A stretch of 64,000 nucleotides of DNA. Source: Camillea tinctor (lineage: Eukaryota > Ascomycota > Sordariomycetes > Xylariales > Xylariaceae). The notes beneath the pieces are model-generated. The model ran no database searches, was not told the origin of the DNA, and saw only the letters and a program-made list of their open reading frames with translations. The DNA lies in NCBI GenBank assembly GCA_022578605.1, contig MU394102.1, positions 62,001-126,000 of the forward strand. Direction: 5' to 3'. Each line of letters starts with the position of its first letter. Position 1 is the first letter of the stretch. Shown here in pieces: positions 45,736 through 57,347 of this stretch. The translations under genes were made by a program, and so were the position numbers.

Positions 45736-48700
45736 TCTCGAGGAGCTTGAGCTCCTATCTCTCGTTTCAAAAGTCACCTCTGAGCTACAAAACCATTTGG
45801 GAATCCAGAACAAGACACTGGCCGAATTCATCATCGCACAGCGAACAGAATGCAAAAGCTTTTCCGAATTCAAGACCAAGATAGCTGGCATAGGCGGCGC
45901 CAGCTGGCCGGAGAGTTTATTCGAAAGTATCGACCACCTCGTCCGTACTATGCACCCCAAGCTCAAGGCCGGAAAGGAAGACGCGACAGAAGACGCTCAG
46001 CCGACGCGGTCATTGGAAGAAAAAGAGACGCTTTTCAAAGGTCTAGCTATACCGGACAAGGAGGTCGAAAGAAACGATGGCGATGCGATAGACGATACGT
46101 TGGCTCTTTTGGAGGGCCTCGAGAGTAAAGCACGCGATGCGCGTCCTAAACCATCCTCGAGGAAGCGCTCGAGAAGCCCCGATGGCGGACTGGAGTTGGA
46201 TTCGAAACAGCGGAGAAGAGAAAGAAATCGATCGCGGGAACGAAGAGAGAGGGATTACGACGACGACGACGACTACGACTCTTACGATAGACGAGGTCGA
46301 AAGGGACATAGGAGCCGTCGGGGCGAAGAAGAACGAAGGCGGAAATACGATGATGAGGAGGACGACGACATATTACGAAGACCCCCTTCGCCCGAAGTCG
46401 ACGATGCCCCGGTTTTATATAAAGTCTATGATGGCCATGTCACCGGCATTAAAGATTTCGGCGCCTTTGTAAACCTCCACGGCGTAAGGGGTAAGGTCGA
46501 TGGGATGGTTCACATATCAAACCTAGTCCAGGGACAAAGGGTTAATCACCCTTCAGACCTCCTCTCGAAGGGGCAGAGCGTCAAAGTGAAAGTCATCAAA
46601 ATGGAAGATAGGCGAATAGGCCTCTCTATGAAAGATGTCGACCAGGAGACGGGCATGGACTTAGCACCACAAGCCCGGATACAATCAGGGGCCAATATGG
46701 AGGCTCTCGGCGGCAGACACGGGTTCAAGGAAAGTCGTGTCGACGATAACTTAGCAGCTCTTTCGGAGTACAAAGGTCCAACTAAACAGCATAAGAAAAG
46801 GATGACATCGCCGGAGCGTTGGGAAATTCGACAGCTTATAGCTTCTGGTGTTGCTAAGGCCTCGGATTATCCTGACCTGGAAGATGATTACAATGCCACT
46901 CTGCGAGGAGAAGGCGAAATGGAGCTAGAAGAAGACATTGATATCGAGATCCGCGAGGAGGAACCGCCTTTCCTTACTGGTCAGACGAAGCAATCGTTGG
47001 AGCTATCACCAATCCGAGTTGTGAAAGCCCCCGACGGATCGCTAAATCGTGCAGCGATGTCCGGGACTGCGTTAGCCAAGGAACGAAAAGAACTCCGCCA
47101 ACAAGAGATAGAAGCAGCAGAAGAACAATCGAAGGTCGATCTTTCAACCCAGTGGCAAGACCCCATGGCCAACCCAGACGCCAGGAAATTCGCTAGCGAC
47201 CTGCGGAGTGCCAAAGCAACGACTGCAAAATCCGATGCTGTTCCGGAATGGAAGCGTGCTATTGCGCCAAAAGACCAATCCTTCGGTAGGCGCACAAATA
47301 TGTCGATAAAGCAGCAGAGAGAAAGTCTTCCGGTTTATGCGTTCAGGGATCAACTCATTCGTGCTATGACTGAAAACCAGATCATGATCGTGGTTGGTGA
47401 AACCGGTTCGGGCAAGACTACACAAGTAACCCAGTACCTGGCTGAAGCAGGCTTCGCTGATCATGGTATGATCGGTTGTACACAACCTCGACGAGTTGCA
47501 GCGATGTCTGTTGCAAAGCGTGTGGCTGAAGAGGTTGGTTGCGAGCTTGGGCAGGAAGTTGGTTATACTATTCGATTTGAGGACAACACAAGCCCGGCCA
47601 CTAAAATCAAGTACATGACCGACGGTATGTTGATGCGTGAGATCTTGATGGACCCTGATCTCAAGAGGTATTCGGTCATTATGTTGGATGAGGCTCACGA
47701 GCGCACTATTTCAACCGATGTCCTTTTCGCCCTTCTCAAGAAGACCCTGAAACGGCGGGCTGATCTCAAAGTAATTGTTACTTCCGCTACACTTGACGCC
47801 GATAAGTTTTCGGCTTATTTCAACGAGTGTCCCATTTTCACGATTCCGGGACGTACATTCCCTGTTGAGATTCTTTACTCTAGGGAACCTGAGTCTGACT
47901 ATCTCGATGCTGCCTTGGTCACCGTTATGCAAATCCATCTCACAGAACCTGCCGGTGATATTCTCTTGTTTCTTACGGGACAGGAGGAAATCGATACGAG
48001 CTGCGAGATTTTATATGAGCGTATGAAGGCCTTGGGACCTAATGTCCCCGAGCTCCTCATTTTACCTGTATACTCTGCTCTACCCAGTGAAATGCAGAGC
48101 CGTATTTTTGATCCTGCACCTCCCGGCAGCAGAAAGGTCGTTATTGCTACCAATATTGCCGAGACATCCATTACCATTGACCACATCTATTATGTGGTTG
48201 ACCCCGGCTTTGTAAAACAGAACGTTTTCCAGCATGGGATGGACTCTCTTATTGTGACACCCATCTCCCAGGCTCAGGCTAACCAGCGTGCTGGCCGAGC
48301 TGGTCGAACTGGTCCTGGGAAATGTTTCCGCCTTTATACAGAGGCGGCATATCAATCTGAGTTGCTCCCAGCAACGATACCGGAAATCCAGCGCCAGAAT
48401 TTGGCCTACACAATCCTCATGCTTAAGGCCATGGGAATAAACGATTTGCTCCACTTTGACTTTATGGACCCTCCCCCTACCAATACTATGCTGACGGCCT
48501 TGGAAGAGCTATATGCCCTTGGTAGTTTGGATTCAGAAGGTCTGCTGACCCGGCTTGGTCGCAAGATGGCCGACTTCCCAATGGAGCCGGCCCTAGCCAA
48601 GGTCCTCATTGGCGCTATCGATATGGGCTGCTCCGATGAAATGTTAAGTATAGTTGCTATGTTGAACCTGCCCAATATTTTCTACCGTCCCAAGGAGAAG

Positions 48701-49321
48701 CAAAGCCAAGCAGACCAGAAGAAGGCCAAGTTTCATGACCCACACGGTGATCACCTTACCCTCCTCAATGTTTATAATGCTTGGAAGCAGAGTGGGTATT
48801 CTGCGCCCTGGTGTTTCGAGAACTTCATCCAGGCCAGATCCATGAAGCGAGCGCGGGATGTTCGTGAACAACTGGTGAAGATTATGAACCGGTATCGCCA
48901 CGACATTACCTCCTGTGGCCGCGATACCCAAAAAGTCAGACAAGCTCTATGCTCGGGGTTTTTCCGGAACGCAGCGAGAAAAGATCCTCAAGAAGGGTAC
49001 AAGACATTGGTTGAAGGCACCCCTGTCTACTTGCATCCTAGCTCAGCGCTATTCGGCAAACAAGCCGAATGGGTGATATACACCAACTTGGTGATGACGA
49101 CAAAAGAGTACATGCACTGCGCAACGAGCATCGAGCCGAAATGGCTCGTCTCTGCTGCGCCGACCTTTTTCAAGGTTGCGCCCTCCGATAAGCTCAGCAA
49201 GCGAAAGAAGGCCGAGCGTATTCAACCACTGTATAACAAGTATGCTGGAGACGACGACTGGAGACTGAGCGCCCAGCGGAAGGTCGGAAGGTCCGGAGGA
49301 GGTGGTGGTACTTGGGGTTAA
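45728..49321 (+). CDS. prp22: DEAH-box splicing helicase Prp22 (DHX8)
   Basis: This ATP-dependent helicase proofreads exon ligation and releases mRNA from the spliceosome. It is a single exon of 1197 residues. In order: an N-terminal helical domain (MDDLEELELLSLVSKVTSEL), an Arg/Asp-rich RS-like linker (about 140-220), an S1 RNA-binding domain (about 228-305, GHVTGIKDFGAFVNLHG, KVDGMVHISNLV), the linker MTSPERWEIRQLIASGV, then helicase motifs GETGSGKTTQ (near 557), DEAH (near 654), TSATLDADKF, NIAETSITIDHIYYVVD and QRAGRAGRTGPG. Winged-helix, ratchet and OB domains follow (PNIFYRPKEKQ, WLVSAAPTFFKV). The S1 domain distinguishes Prp22 from Prp2, Prp16 and Prp43. It is notable that this splicing factor gene lacks introns in its coding region. 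Confidence 0.97.
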   Translation: MDDLEELELLSLVSKVTSELQNHLGIQNKTLAEFIIAQRTECKSFSEFKTKIAGIGGASWPESLFESIDHLVRTMHPKLKAGKEDATEDAQPTRSLEEKETLFKGLAIPDKEVERNDGDAIDDTLALLEGLESKARDARPKPSSRKRSRSPDGGLELDSKQRRRERNRSRERRERDYDDDDDYDSYDRRGRKGHRSRRGEEERRRKYDDEEDDDILRRPPSPEVDDAPVLYKVYDGHVTGIKDFGAFVNLHGVRGKVDGMVHISNLVQGQRVNHPSDLLSKGQSVKVKVIKMEDRRIGLSMKDVDQETGMDLAPQARIQSGANMEALGGRHGFKESRVDDNLAALSEYKGPTKQHKKRMTSPERWEIRQLIASGVAKASDYPDLEDDYNATLRGEGEMELEEDIDIEIREEEPPFLTGQTKQSLELSPIRVVKAPDGSLNRAAMSGTALAKERKELRQQEIEAAEEQSKVDLSTQWQDPMANPDARKFASDLRSAKATTAKSDAVPEWKRAIAPKDQSFGRRTNMSIKQQRESLPVYAFRDQLIRAMTENQIMIVVGETGSGKTTQVTQYLAEAGFADHGMIGCTQPRRVAAMSVAKRVAEEVGCELGQEVGYTIRFEDNTSPATKIKYMTDGMLMREILMDPDLKRYSVIMLDEAHERTISTDVLFALLKKTLKRRADLKVIVTSATLDADKFSAYFNECPIFTIPGRTFPVEILYSREPESDYLDAALVTVMQIHLTEPAGDILLFLTGQEEIDTSCEILYERMKALGPNVPELLILPVYSALPSEMQSRIFDPAPPGSRKVVIATNIAETSITIDHIYYVVDPGFVKQNVFQHGMDSLIVTPISQAQANQRAGRAGRTGPGKCFRLYTEAAYQSELLPATIPEIQRQNLAYTILMLKAMGINDLLHFDFMDPPPTNTMLTALEELYALGSLDSEGLLTRLGRKMADFPMEPALAKVLIGAIDMGCSDEMLSIVAMLNLPNIFYRPKEKQSQADQKKAKFHDPHGDHLTLLNVYNAWKQSGYSAPWCFENFIQARSMKRARDVREQLVKIMNRYRHDITSCGRDTQKVRQALCSGFFRNAARKDPQEGYKTLVEGTPVYLHPSSALFGKQAEWVIYTNLVMTTKEYMHCATSIEPKWLVSAAPTFFKVAPSDKLSKRKKAERIQPLYNKYAGDDDWRLSAQRKVGRSGGGGGTWG

Positions 49322-49705
49322 TGAACACCTGTGTATTAAGGGGGGACATATGTAGAGGATATAATTTGTCTGGCTTGTTCTACTTAAACGTGAGAACCAA
49401 GGTAAAAATCGTCATCAAGCGTAAGGAGTTATTGTTTTGGAAACTGGAACAAATATTTTCATGGGTGAGACGAGGCCAGCAGGTGATGAATCGATACAGG
49501 CTAGATAATTGTTAGCATGACAATAAGATGCTAGCTTCTCTAATTTTTTTAAAAATCTCAAGATCTCGTAGATATGATAATTATACAGATACCACGCCAA
49601 TTTCCTAAGTAACGTAACTAACCTCGCACATGCGTGCTCGTATAATTTACTCACCATATAACTATACCAACCAGCTCAACCACACGATAGACAGCAGAAC
49701 TTCGA
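49322..49705. other. Short convergent spacer, prp22 / JmjC gene
   Basis: The 384 bp between two facing stop codons is AT-rich. It must hold both polyadenylation sites, so the 3' UTRs may overlap. Confidence 0.55.
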
Positions 49706-51307
49706 TTAGTTCCACCAAAAACTCACGCTGAAGCTCACACTGAGGCCGCGGACGTAGTGCCACCAGCCAACGGGGATGTAGAGCAGATCCCCCGGCTCTA
49801 AGATGGAGTCCATGAACGGTATCTCGGCGAACTGCCTCCTCCTTTGCTCCTGCTTATCGTCATCCTCGTCCTCGGCGGCGTCCCATCCCTCCACAACCCC
49901 GACGTCGACGAGACTCGTGTTGCCCATCTCGACGCCGCCCTCGCGGCCCCGCGCCGCCATGCGCGGCGTCTCGGCCGCGGAGTAGAGGCGCACGTACTTG
50001 CGCCCGACGACCTGCGCCAGCACGTTGTGGTACGGGTCCGTGTGCAAGGGGGTGATGGTACCGGGGGGGCCGAACCAGGCGTTGAGGAGGGGCTCGTCGA
50101 GAGGGGCCGGGTCCTCCCCGTTGTCGGTGGAAGTGAGGCTGGCCGGCGGGGACGTGTAGCAGTAGTCCGGGAGGAGGATGTCGGCGCGCAGGGAGGGGAG
50201 CTGGGTGAGCAGGGGGTGCTGCGCGAGGTAGGCGATGGGTTTGCCGGCGGTTGTGGTGGCGTTTGCTTCCGGAGGTAAGGAGGTGGATGTAGGAGGAGGA
50301 GGAGTGGGGGATAGCGAAGGGTCGATGTACTCCCGCAGGAACGACCCGAACGTGACGAGCCTCTGCCCCCACCCCTCGTCCACGTAGCTCCGTCCAACCT
50401 CCACGGGCACCAGGCGCCGCCCCCCGAACGTGCGCGAAAGCAGATAGGACGGCTGGTCCCAGCGCCGGGTCGTCAGCGCCGGCCAGGAACCCCCGATGGC
50501 GCCGCGCATCACGAGGGGTTGCGCCCCGCCCGCCCGGTCCAGATACGTCTGGAAGTCCTCCATCGAGGGCGCTGGGACGCGGCGGATCGGGTGCTTTACG
50601 GGTGGCGTGAAGGGCTCGTCTGTTGAGAAGACCTTTGCATCGGCGTAGTCACCCTCCCCCGTCGTTCCCGCCCGGTATTGCAGGCTCGCTGCTATGGCTT
50701 GTGCGCTCTTCGTCGGTGCCGTGGCTGCGCGCTCAATGCACGTCAGGCGGAGTAGGTCCAGGGCTGTGTCGATCCACCCGCGGCCTCGGAGCTCGCCAGC
50801 GGCTCCGGCTAGGATCAGCGCGAGGTCGAGGGTCTTGATGAGCTCGCATAGTGTGGCCTCTTCGCCATCGTCATTACCGTTATCGTTAGCGGCAATGCCT
50901 CGGTCCGCTGCTCCGTACGGCGACCGCAGCACGAGGAGGCAGAACTTCAGGATGCGCGCGTCGGTGTAGAGCTGCCGCCAGCAGACAGGCAGGTCCTTGT
51001 ACAGGAAGGCGTAGAACTTGGCGTACGCGATGGACGCGAGGTCCTCCAGCCGCTTCATCGTCAGCACCTCTGCCTTTGCTTCTGCTTCGGCTGGTGTTGG
51101 AGACCCTGCCGTGGCGGACTCGTGATTCCGATAGCTACTACAGACACTGTGCGCCTGTCGCGAGAGCAGGTCCACCAGGGCTTGACCACAGGCAGCTAAG
51201 GGACTGCCGCCGCCGCCTGTGGTAGAGGAGAGGGTGCACTCATCGTGGATAGAATTGGCGGCCCCGATGCAATGCCTTATGAGCTGTTCCCTGTGCGGTG
51301 CTGCCAT
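49706..51307 (-). CDS. JmjC-domain protein, JMJD5/KDM8-like
   Basis: This single-exon protein of 533 residues carries a C-terminal JmjC (cupin) domain. The Fe(II)-binding triad is visible as HTD (His422, Asp424) and the distal His517 in PVGWWHYVRGLS. The protein ends SVSFWWN, closely like the end of animal KDM8. It also has QPLVMRGAIGGSWPALTTRRW and NAWFGPPGTITPLHTDPYHN, the usual JMJD5 substrate- and 2-oxoglutarate-pocket surroundings. The N-terminal 230 residues are helical and not conserved in an obvious way. Expected activity is 2-oxoglutarate-dependent hydroxylation of protein (arginyl hydroxylase, demethylase or protease roles have been argued for animal JMJD5). The fungal substrate is unknown. 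GC content is clearly higher than in neighbours. Confidence 0.9.
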   Translation of the reverse strand: MAAPHREQLIRHCIGAANSIHDECTLSSTTGGGGSPLAACGQALVDLLSRQAHSVCSSYRNHESATAGSPTPAEAEAKAEVLTMKRLEDLASIAYAKFYAFLYKDLPVCWRQLYTDARILKFCLLVLRSPYGAADRGIAANDNGNDDGEEATLCELIKTLDLALILAGAAGELRGRGWIDTALDLLRLTCIERAATAPTKSAQAIAASLQYRAGTTGEGDYADAKVFSTDEPFTPPVKHPIRRVPAPSMEDFQTYLDRAGGAQPLVMRGAIGGSWPALTTRRWDQPSYLLSRTFGGRRLVPVEVGRSYVDEGWGQRLVTFGSFLREYIDPSLSPTPPPPTSTSLPPEANATTTAGKPIAYLAQHPLLTQLPSLRADILLPDYCYTSPPASLTSTDNGEDPAPLDEPLLNAWFGPPGTITPLHTDPYHNVLAQVVGRKYVRLYSAAETPRMAARGREGGVEMGNTSLVDVGVVEGWDAAEDEDDDKQEQRRRQFAEIPFMDSILEPGDLLYIPVGWWHYVRGLSVSFSVSFWWN

Positions 51308-51967
51308 CCGCGAGGAACAAGAAAATCCTTTTGGTGATGGTTTGAAAACGTTTAATCGTAAACTTAGTGAGAAAAGGGGAAGGTGAAAGTGGTGGGTTTT
51401 TGAAAATTACATCTTGATCTTGTTGTTGTTAAGTAGGTGGGTTTTATGGGGTGGATGAGAAGTGTGCAGCATTTAAATTTTATCAGGTGTCAGTCGTGCA
51501 GCTTCGATTTCTATGGACTGAAGGCTTTCGTATAAGTGGTGGATTGGTTACATGATGTTATTTACACCAGGGAGATATATATCTAGATATCTTACTAAAA
51601 AAAAATGAATCAAGTACATTGAATTTTCGCAATACGTTATTTAGGCTAACTACATCCAATGCACCGTAAACATCACGAACTTGGAGTCTTTTTCTTGGTG
51701 GTTTATAAGACCTGCCTGCTTTAGCGCTTACCTCAAGTACAGTCTCACCCAGGTCACTCTTGTTTGAAAAAGTCATTACAAGCTGGAATAGGATTCATTC
51801 AACCAAAAGATAATTAACAAACTAAAACCTTACACATTCATGTTGTAGCTAAATACACAAGGGGGTGGAAACCACCAATTTACAGGAGTGATCCATATAG
51901 TCTAATCCAGTAGGCATGTAGTAGTTCATTGGATGATGCGTAAACAATGCACACCTCCTTACTACAG
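51308..51967. other. Intergenic region between JmjC and methyltransferase genes (same strand)
   Basis: This 660-bp AT-rich stretch contains the JmjC promoter and the methyltransferase 3' end. I see no gene. Confidence 0.55.
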
Positions 51968-53183
51968 CTACGGTTTCTGTCCATAGACGAAAGCAAAATG
52001 CATCCAACCATGGATTTTATTGTTGTGCAAGTCTTCTTCTACCTCAGCCATGAGAGTATCTATATCTGTCTGGGAGAGGCCGAGGGACTGCAGGGGCTTC
52101 AAACTGATCGAACCTAAGTAGCAGAGGGACGTCATTCGGTGCAGCCAGCCAATGTATCTCATCCTCTGATCTCGGGGCCAAGTGCCCAGGGGGGCTTTGT
52201 ACGTGACCGTGCGGATGTTAACGAAGCCAGCCCTCTCCAGCTCCGCTTCAAGCCTATACACAAAATCCACATCGAAACCAAACACCTGCGCGAAAGACTG
52301 CTTGAGTAGCTCGAGGGACCTGTTAGGAGCGTAGCCCGGCAGAACCGTACCGTCATCGGACACGATGCGCGGGTGAGTATCCTGGAATTCGATCCAGCCA
52401 CCACTCTTCATGTTTCTAAAGATAGAATCGAGCAGTCTGGCTGGCTGCTTGAGGTGTGTTGCCATGTGCCGGAGGTGGACAAAGTCGCAGCCCGACCCAT
52501 ATGCCCAGTCGTCCTCGATATTGTCGACGTGAAACCGCAAGTTCGGAGGACAGAATGCGGGCTGAATCGGTGACAAGTCCGAGCCGATCACTTCAGCTCC
52601 GGGAAATTTCTCAGCCACTACGGTTTGTACCGTTCATTAGCACACCATACACACATGTTGATACGTCACACAGAGGAACTACTCCTTTCATACTTTCAAT
52701 GGCCCAGCTATGAATCTATATTAGCCCCGAAGAGAATAGTATAGCTTAGGATGTTAGGTTGTTTGGTAAACTTACGAGCCCGTGCCGGTTCCGAGATCAA
52801 TGATCTTTTGGGGGTCCCCGATAGGTGCCAGGAAGTATTTGCCCTCGAGTAATTCCAAAGTCCATAAATGTTTCATTTCCTCTCTGCTCTGCTCCTGGTC
52901 GTCGTTGGGGATCGGATAGTGTCCTTGTTTATAGTAGTGGTACCGTCTATAAGGCTGATGAGCTGAGAAGTAGGTATCACTACAGAGCTGAGGTATACAA
53001 AAAAAAAATGTGTTACCTTCCATTTTCGTAGGAATGGAGTGCGACACTGCTGGTTAAAGAACACCAAGATGGCGCAGTAGCCTCGTCGTATTCCTCACCC
53101 CAGAACTCATCTTCGTCTACGGTTCCGTCGAGGGCTGCCTCGAGCAGTGTGGTGTTGGCGAATGTGACGTTTGGTTCTGTCAT
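51968..53183 (-). CDS. LaeA-like SAM-dependent methyltransferase
   Basis: Exons 53183-53017, 52979-52776, 52707-52694 and 52617-51968 join to 344 residues. The third exon is only 14 nt. Joining gives motif I as IDLGTGTGSWAIEMAEKFP, followed by GAEVIGSDLSPIQP (motif II acidic residue), DFVHLRHM and GGWIEFQD, the pattern of the fungal TAM/LaeA-like class-I methyltransferase family. The N-terminus has acidic residues and a YRRYHYYKQGHYPIPNDDQEQSRE segment typical of these proteins. LaeA itself is a nuclear regulator of secondary metabolism, but most family members (Llm proteins) have unknown substrates and cannot be assigned by sequence. The adjacent JmjC gene may be coincidence, since no biosynthetic genes are near. 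Confidence 0.9.
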
Positions 53184-54456
53184 CTTGGCTTATGTTGCGT
53201 GCATAGGCAAGAGAGCCAGTACTAGGAGCAGTTTTAGGGGAAAGAAATCAGAGAGGCTCAGGTATGAGATGTCACATCAACACACATTCAGATAACTTGC
53301 CTATTTGCTAATGCTATATTGTAGGCTATGTATATGTTCTTATGTGATGTGATCGGTCAGAGAAGTGTCAGGAAAATAAGAATAAGAGAGATAGATTTGA
53401 AGAAATAAATGAACCAAGTACCTATTACATGCAGGTAGGCAGGTTAGGGGGGTAGGTATGCAAAGGGCAAAAAGCCACAGCCCTGGGTAAGACAGACTAT
53501 ATAGAGCACTTAATATAACACTGAACATCATTCGCTCTTGGTGGTTGATGGTGTGTGTAGGTATTGAAGTAATGAAACCGCTGAGCAGTCATTTTTGATT
53601 TCTTTCCCAGTTTGCAAATCTGCATAATTGATACCTACCAAAGATATATCAAGGCTGGGTACATATCTAACTTCGTATAATACCTGGACAGACATCCTCA
53701 AGTGCTTTTAGCATTTCTTTTTGTGTCGTGGTTCTCTTTGGCTTACACAGAGTCAGAGTAAGATGTATTTGGTGTTGTGAATATGCACATGTCGGGTCCC
53801 ACTACCTAGGATCAGTATCCACCATTGTCCGACTTTACATGTAGACAAGCCCTGTCTATCCCGGTGGGTTGGGTGAAAGTATGTACCTTTTAACCCAAAT
53901 CAACCCCGCTGTGGCAGAACACCCTACGCTACTAGAAGTGGTCTGTGCATGTGGCTCAAGTTTAGGTTTTTTTTTCCCATTCACCACATACGGGATTGCC
54001 CGCACAGTGCTCATTAAATGAGGTACATTCTCTGATCTACAATGCGTACCCGTCGCGTCTTGGACCAATTCAAACCGCGTCTGTCATAAACACTTACACC
54101 ACAACCCACAAGTATCTTCTGAACCACACACCAACTCCTAGTCCAGTCAAGTCTATACACCCCCCCTCTTCTCCCATTCTATTTTCCACTACCGTATCAA
54201 TATACCTACAAAATTATTTTGATTGATTTTCTTCTTTGCATGCTTCTACTGCCCGGTATTTCCTACAATCATAGTCACGAGTATTAGACGCGTTCGTCGA
54301 CCCATATCTATCTTGAATCTTTCTTTTCCTCTCTTCCCTCTCTTTGCTTTAACCAATTCGTAGCCCGATCGTCGTCGCTACACCCACATCCACCTCAGTG
54401 GTTCTCATGAATTCCCCATAGGACTCTTCCCATACGCGTTCTGGCACTTTCCAAAC
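53184..54456. promoter_or_regulatory. Divergent intergenic region, methyltransferase / cdc45
   Basis: This 1.27 kb is AT-rich. The cdc45 side (54070-54450) is C/T-rich and is probably leader, carrying a 4-codon uORF at 54407-54421 that ends 35 bases before the start. Confidence 0.5.
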
Positions 54457-57155
54457 ATGTATCTGCCTCCCGAACTCGTGTCGAAACTGTATACGCACCT
54501 ACAGAATACCCGACATCCATTATCCCCTCCGGTTCTCATTCTCGTCGCGCTCGAACCCGATGCCCTCTGCGCCTGTCGCATCCTGACCCGGCTTCTCAAG
54601 CATGATTATATACCACATAAGATACACCCTGTAGCTGGATATGGAGACCTCGAGCGGGCAGGTCAGGAGCTAGTTAGCCCCATGATGGAAACGCGTGGTG
54701 GAAGCGGAGGAGTTGTCATATGTCTTGGTGTAGGCGGCATGGTTGATATGGGCACTATCTTGGGTCTTGAAGTCGAGGGCGAGGAATCATCTTTTGGTGG
54801 TGTTGAAGTATGGGTCATTGACTCCCATCGTCCCTGGAATCTGGCCAATGTATTTGGTGGATATCCTCTGGAACCGAATCCTGATCCTACTGCAAGCTAC
54901 CAAACACGCGCTCCTGATGGTGTACGTGCAGGTCGTGTTGGACCATCATACAAGCCTGGGAAAGGTGGCATTGTAGTTTTTGACGATGGGGACATACAAG
55001 AAGGTCTCAGCGCAGAACGAGACGCATATTTAGCCCTAGTCGACATGCCTGAAGTTGAGGACGATGGAGATGTTTATGGTGAGAGTGGTTCCGAAAGCGA
55101 AGAGGAAGAGGAAGTTCAGGAGGAGAAGCCACGTCCAGGCCAGAAGCGGAAATCCTGGTCAGACCGGGATGAAGAAATCAGCGACGAGGAGGATGATCGA
55201 CCGCGACAACGTAGACGGAGTAACTCGGTAAGATGCCTTACTACCCTTACCCCTACCCAACCCTTCTCAGGCTAACCAGAATATATAGTCTTCATCAATC
55301 CCAGATTCACCACCTCGACCTGCTCGGCGTGGCTTAGTGTGCTTGCAAGACCTGGATCCCATAAGGTCTGACGACATTGAAAACCCACCATCGGCGGCCC
55401 AGCCTCCCAAGGCGCCGTCAGCTCGTGCCCTACGCAGGAGACTAGTTAGGATGCGGAATGAGAACGAAGGTGTACTACGAAAATACTACCGTATGGGAAC
55501 TGCATACTCGGAGCCCATTACGGCAAGAATGTATGCGCTCGCATCGGAACTGGGTCGAGAAGATAATGATCTACTCTGGTTAACTATTGTCGGTGTCACC
55601 TCGATGGAGCTATACGGTCGCTCCTCAGCTGGCCTGGCTGTACCAGTTCGTGGATCTGACATGAAACCAACGAATGGCTGGATGGGAGTTCGCGGGGCGC
55701 GGATACGCCAGCTTTTAAGAGACGAAGTGCGGCGTCTCAACCCACCAGATATTGGATCAAGAGATTCCAGAGCTACGGCAGCAGAAAACGCAGGGATTAT
55801 TCCCACAACCGCCCGAAGCCCCGAAGACACCAGTATCAGACTCTCTCCCGAGCCCAAGTTCCTCCTTATCCGCCATTGGAGTCTGTATGATAGCATGCTA
55901 CACTCTCCTTACCTATTCTCGAGGCTACGGATATGGAGTGATAGCGGTTTGAAGCGCTTACATAAACTTTTAGCCAAGATGGGCGTCAGCTTAGTACAGT
56001 GCAAACAAAGCTACACCCATATGGATATGATGGTGAAAAAGGAGTTGCGCACGAAGTTGCTTAAATATGCCTCTCTCTATAACCTGGATGACATGGTCCC
56101 CGGCACAGAAACCGACGGCAGGGATCGGGCTGGAGCTAAGGATGGGTGGGGCTTTGTTCGGAGCTGGGGCTGGCGAGCAACCCTCAGTGCGCAAGATGTT
56201 GGTGTGGTCATCGGTGCTATCCTTGAAGTAGGGAAAAACAATGCAATAACCGATGATGACGGGCGCGCCCGAGCAAGCCAAATCCAGGACCCAGAGGATG
56301 ATGGCGGCGCAGCTGAAGCGCAAGAGTGGGTCAGCCGCTTTTGGGAAGCCTACGATGCTCTTGAGAAGTAAGTTGTATGAGAATGATCAAGGCTATATGA
56401 TACTAACCCGTTCTAGCATCGATGCTCTAAAAGCTGGCTTACCCACGGCACAATATCTCCACCGTGCCATCTTCCGAACTGGCACATCTCTCATCGGCAA
56501 GCGACAAATCAAGCATTTACATGCCTTCCGCATGTGTGTCATCAAGGATGGACCTGACGTTTCCCTTTTCACCCACCCAGCAGCCCTTACAAAACTTGCT
56601 CTCTGGATTGGAGAGGCCCTCGTGGAACAAGAAAAAGACTCTACGGGGAAATTAGCCCACGGCGGACGCGGCACGCCACTTGTTGTAGCAAGTCTGAACG
56701 AAAAGCGAGGGGTTTATATCGTTGTCGGTACCGGCGGAGGTGGTGGACCTGACCTTGCTTTTCTAGATCGGGAGGCGGCGAAGGAAAAGCAAGCTGCCAA
56801 GGAGGCCAAGGCTAAAGAACGGGAGCTTAAACGAAAGAACAAGGAGAAGATCAAGGAGGAGAAGCGTGCCGCTAAGGCCGCAGCCGGCGATGACGATGAC
56901 CAAGATGAAGATGAAGAGACCGAGTCAGAGGCAAGTGACGCGTCAGATTCGGACTCTGATTCAGAAGACGAATTCGAGGAACGCAAACAACGCGGATATG
57001 GTCTCAACAAATTTGGCAGTGCCTTCCAGGACGTTGTCAATGAGACGAATGCGCGTGTACGGATCGACAGCTTTGAGCACTGTGTTGTCGAGGTTCGGAA
57101 GGAGGATCTTGGTGGATTCCTCGAGAGTCTAAGCATGAAAGCTGTCGTCGGCTAA
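54457..57155 (+). CDS. cdc45: DNA replication initiation factor Cdc45
   Basis: Cdc45 joins Mcm2-7 and GINS to form the CMG helicase that unwinds DNA at replication forks. Exons 54457-55227, 55289-56367 and 56417-57155 give 862 residues. The start MYLPPELVSKLYTHL with LVALEPDALCACRILTRLLKHDYIPHKI is characteristic, as are VWVIDSHRPWNLANVFGG (the RecJ/DHH-like fold core), the acidic linker (about 210-255, ESGSESEEEEE), YYRMGTAYSEPI and LLIRHWSLYDSMLHSPY. The last third contains a long Lys/Glu/Ala helix and a second Asp/Glu/Ser acidic stretch before YGLNKFGSAFQDV. Both introns have good branch points (GCTAAC, ACTAAC), and each join restores conserved sequence. Length is normal for filamentous fungi. 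Confidence 0.97.
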
Positions 57156-57332
57156 CATACCCCTCGGTTGTCTAATTCTCGTTCGTCTTATCATGATTTC
57201 AACGAACCTTGTTTTAAAAAAGAAAACTTCATACGGCGGCGTTCTGGTGGGAAGGGATTTGCACCTATTACTTCTTCTTGATACTACCTACGTTCTATTC
57301 CCCATTGATAGCTAGCATACGTACATACAGGA

Positions 57333-57347
57333 GGGGGGGGGGGGGGG
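57333..57347. repeat. G15 homopolymer
   Basis: An uninterrupted run of 15 G lies 180 bp after the cdc45 stop. Such runs are often miscounted in assemblies. Confidence 0.9.

Noticed and set aside
47144..47698. 184-codon minus-strand frame inside prp22
   Set aside because: It lies opposite the invariant helicase motifs and is a shadow of a highly conserved gene.
49706..53183. JmjC plus LaeA-like methyltransferase as part of a biosynthetic or chromatin cluster
   Set aside because: No synthase, transporter or pathway regulator is nearby, and the flanks are housekeeping genes. Adjacency alone is not evidence.
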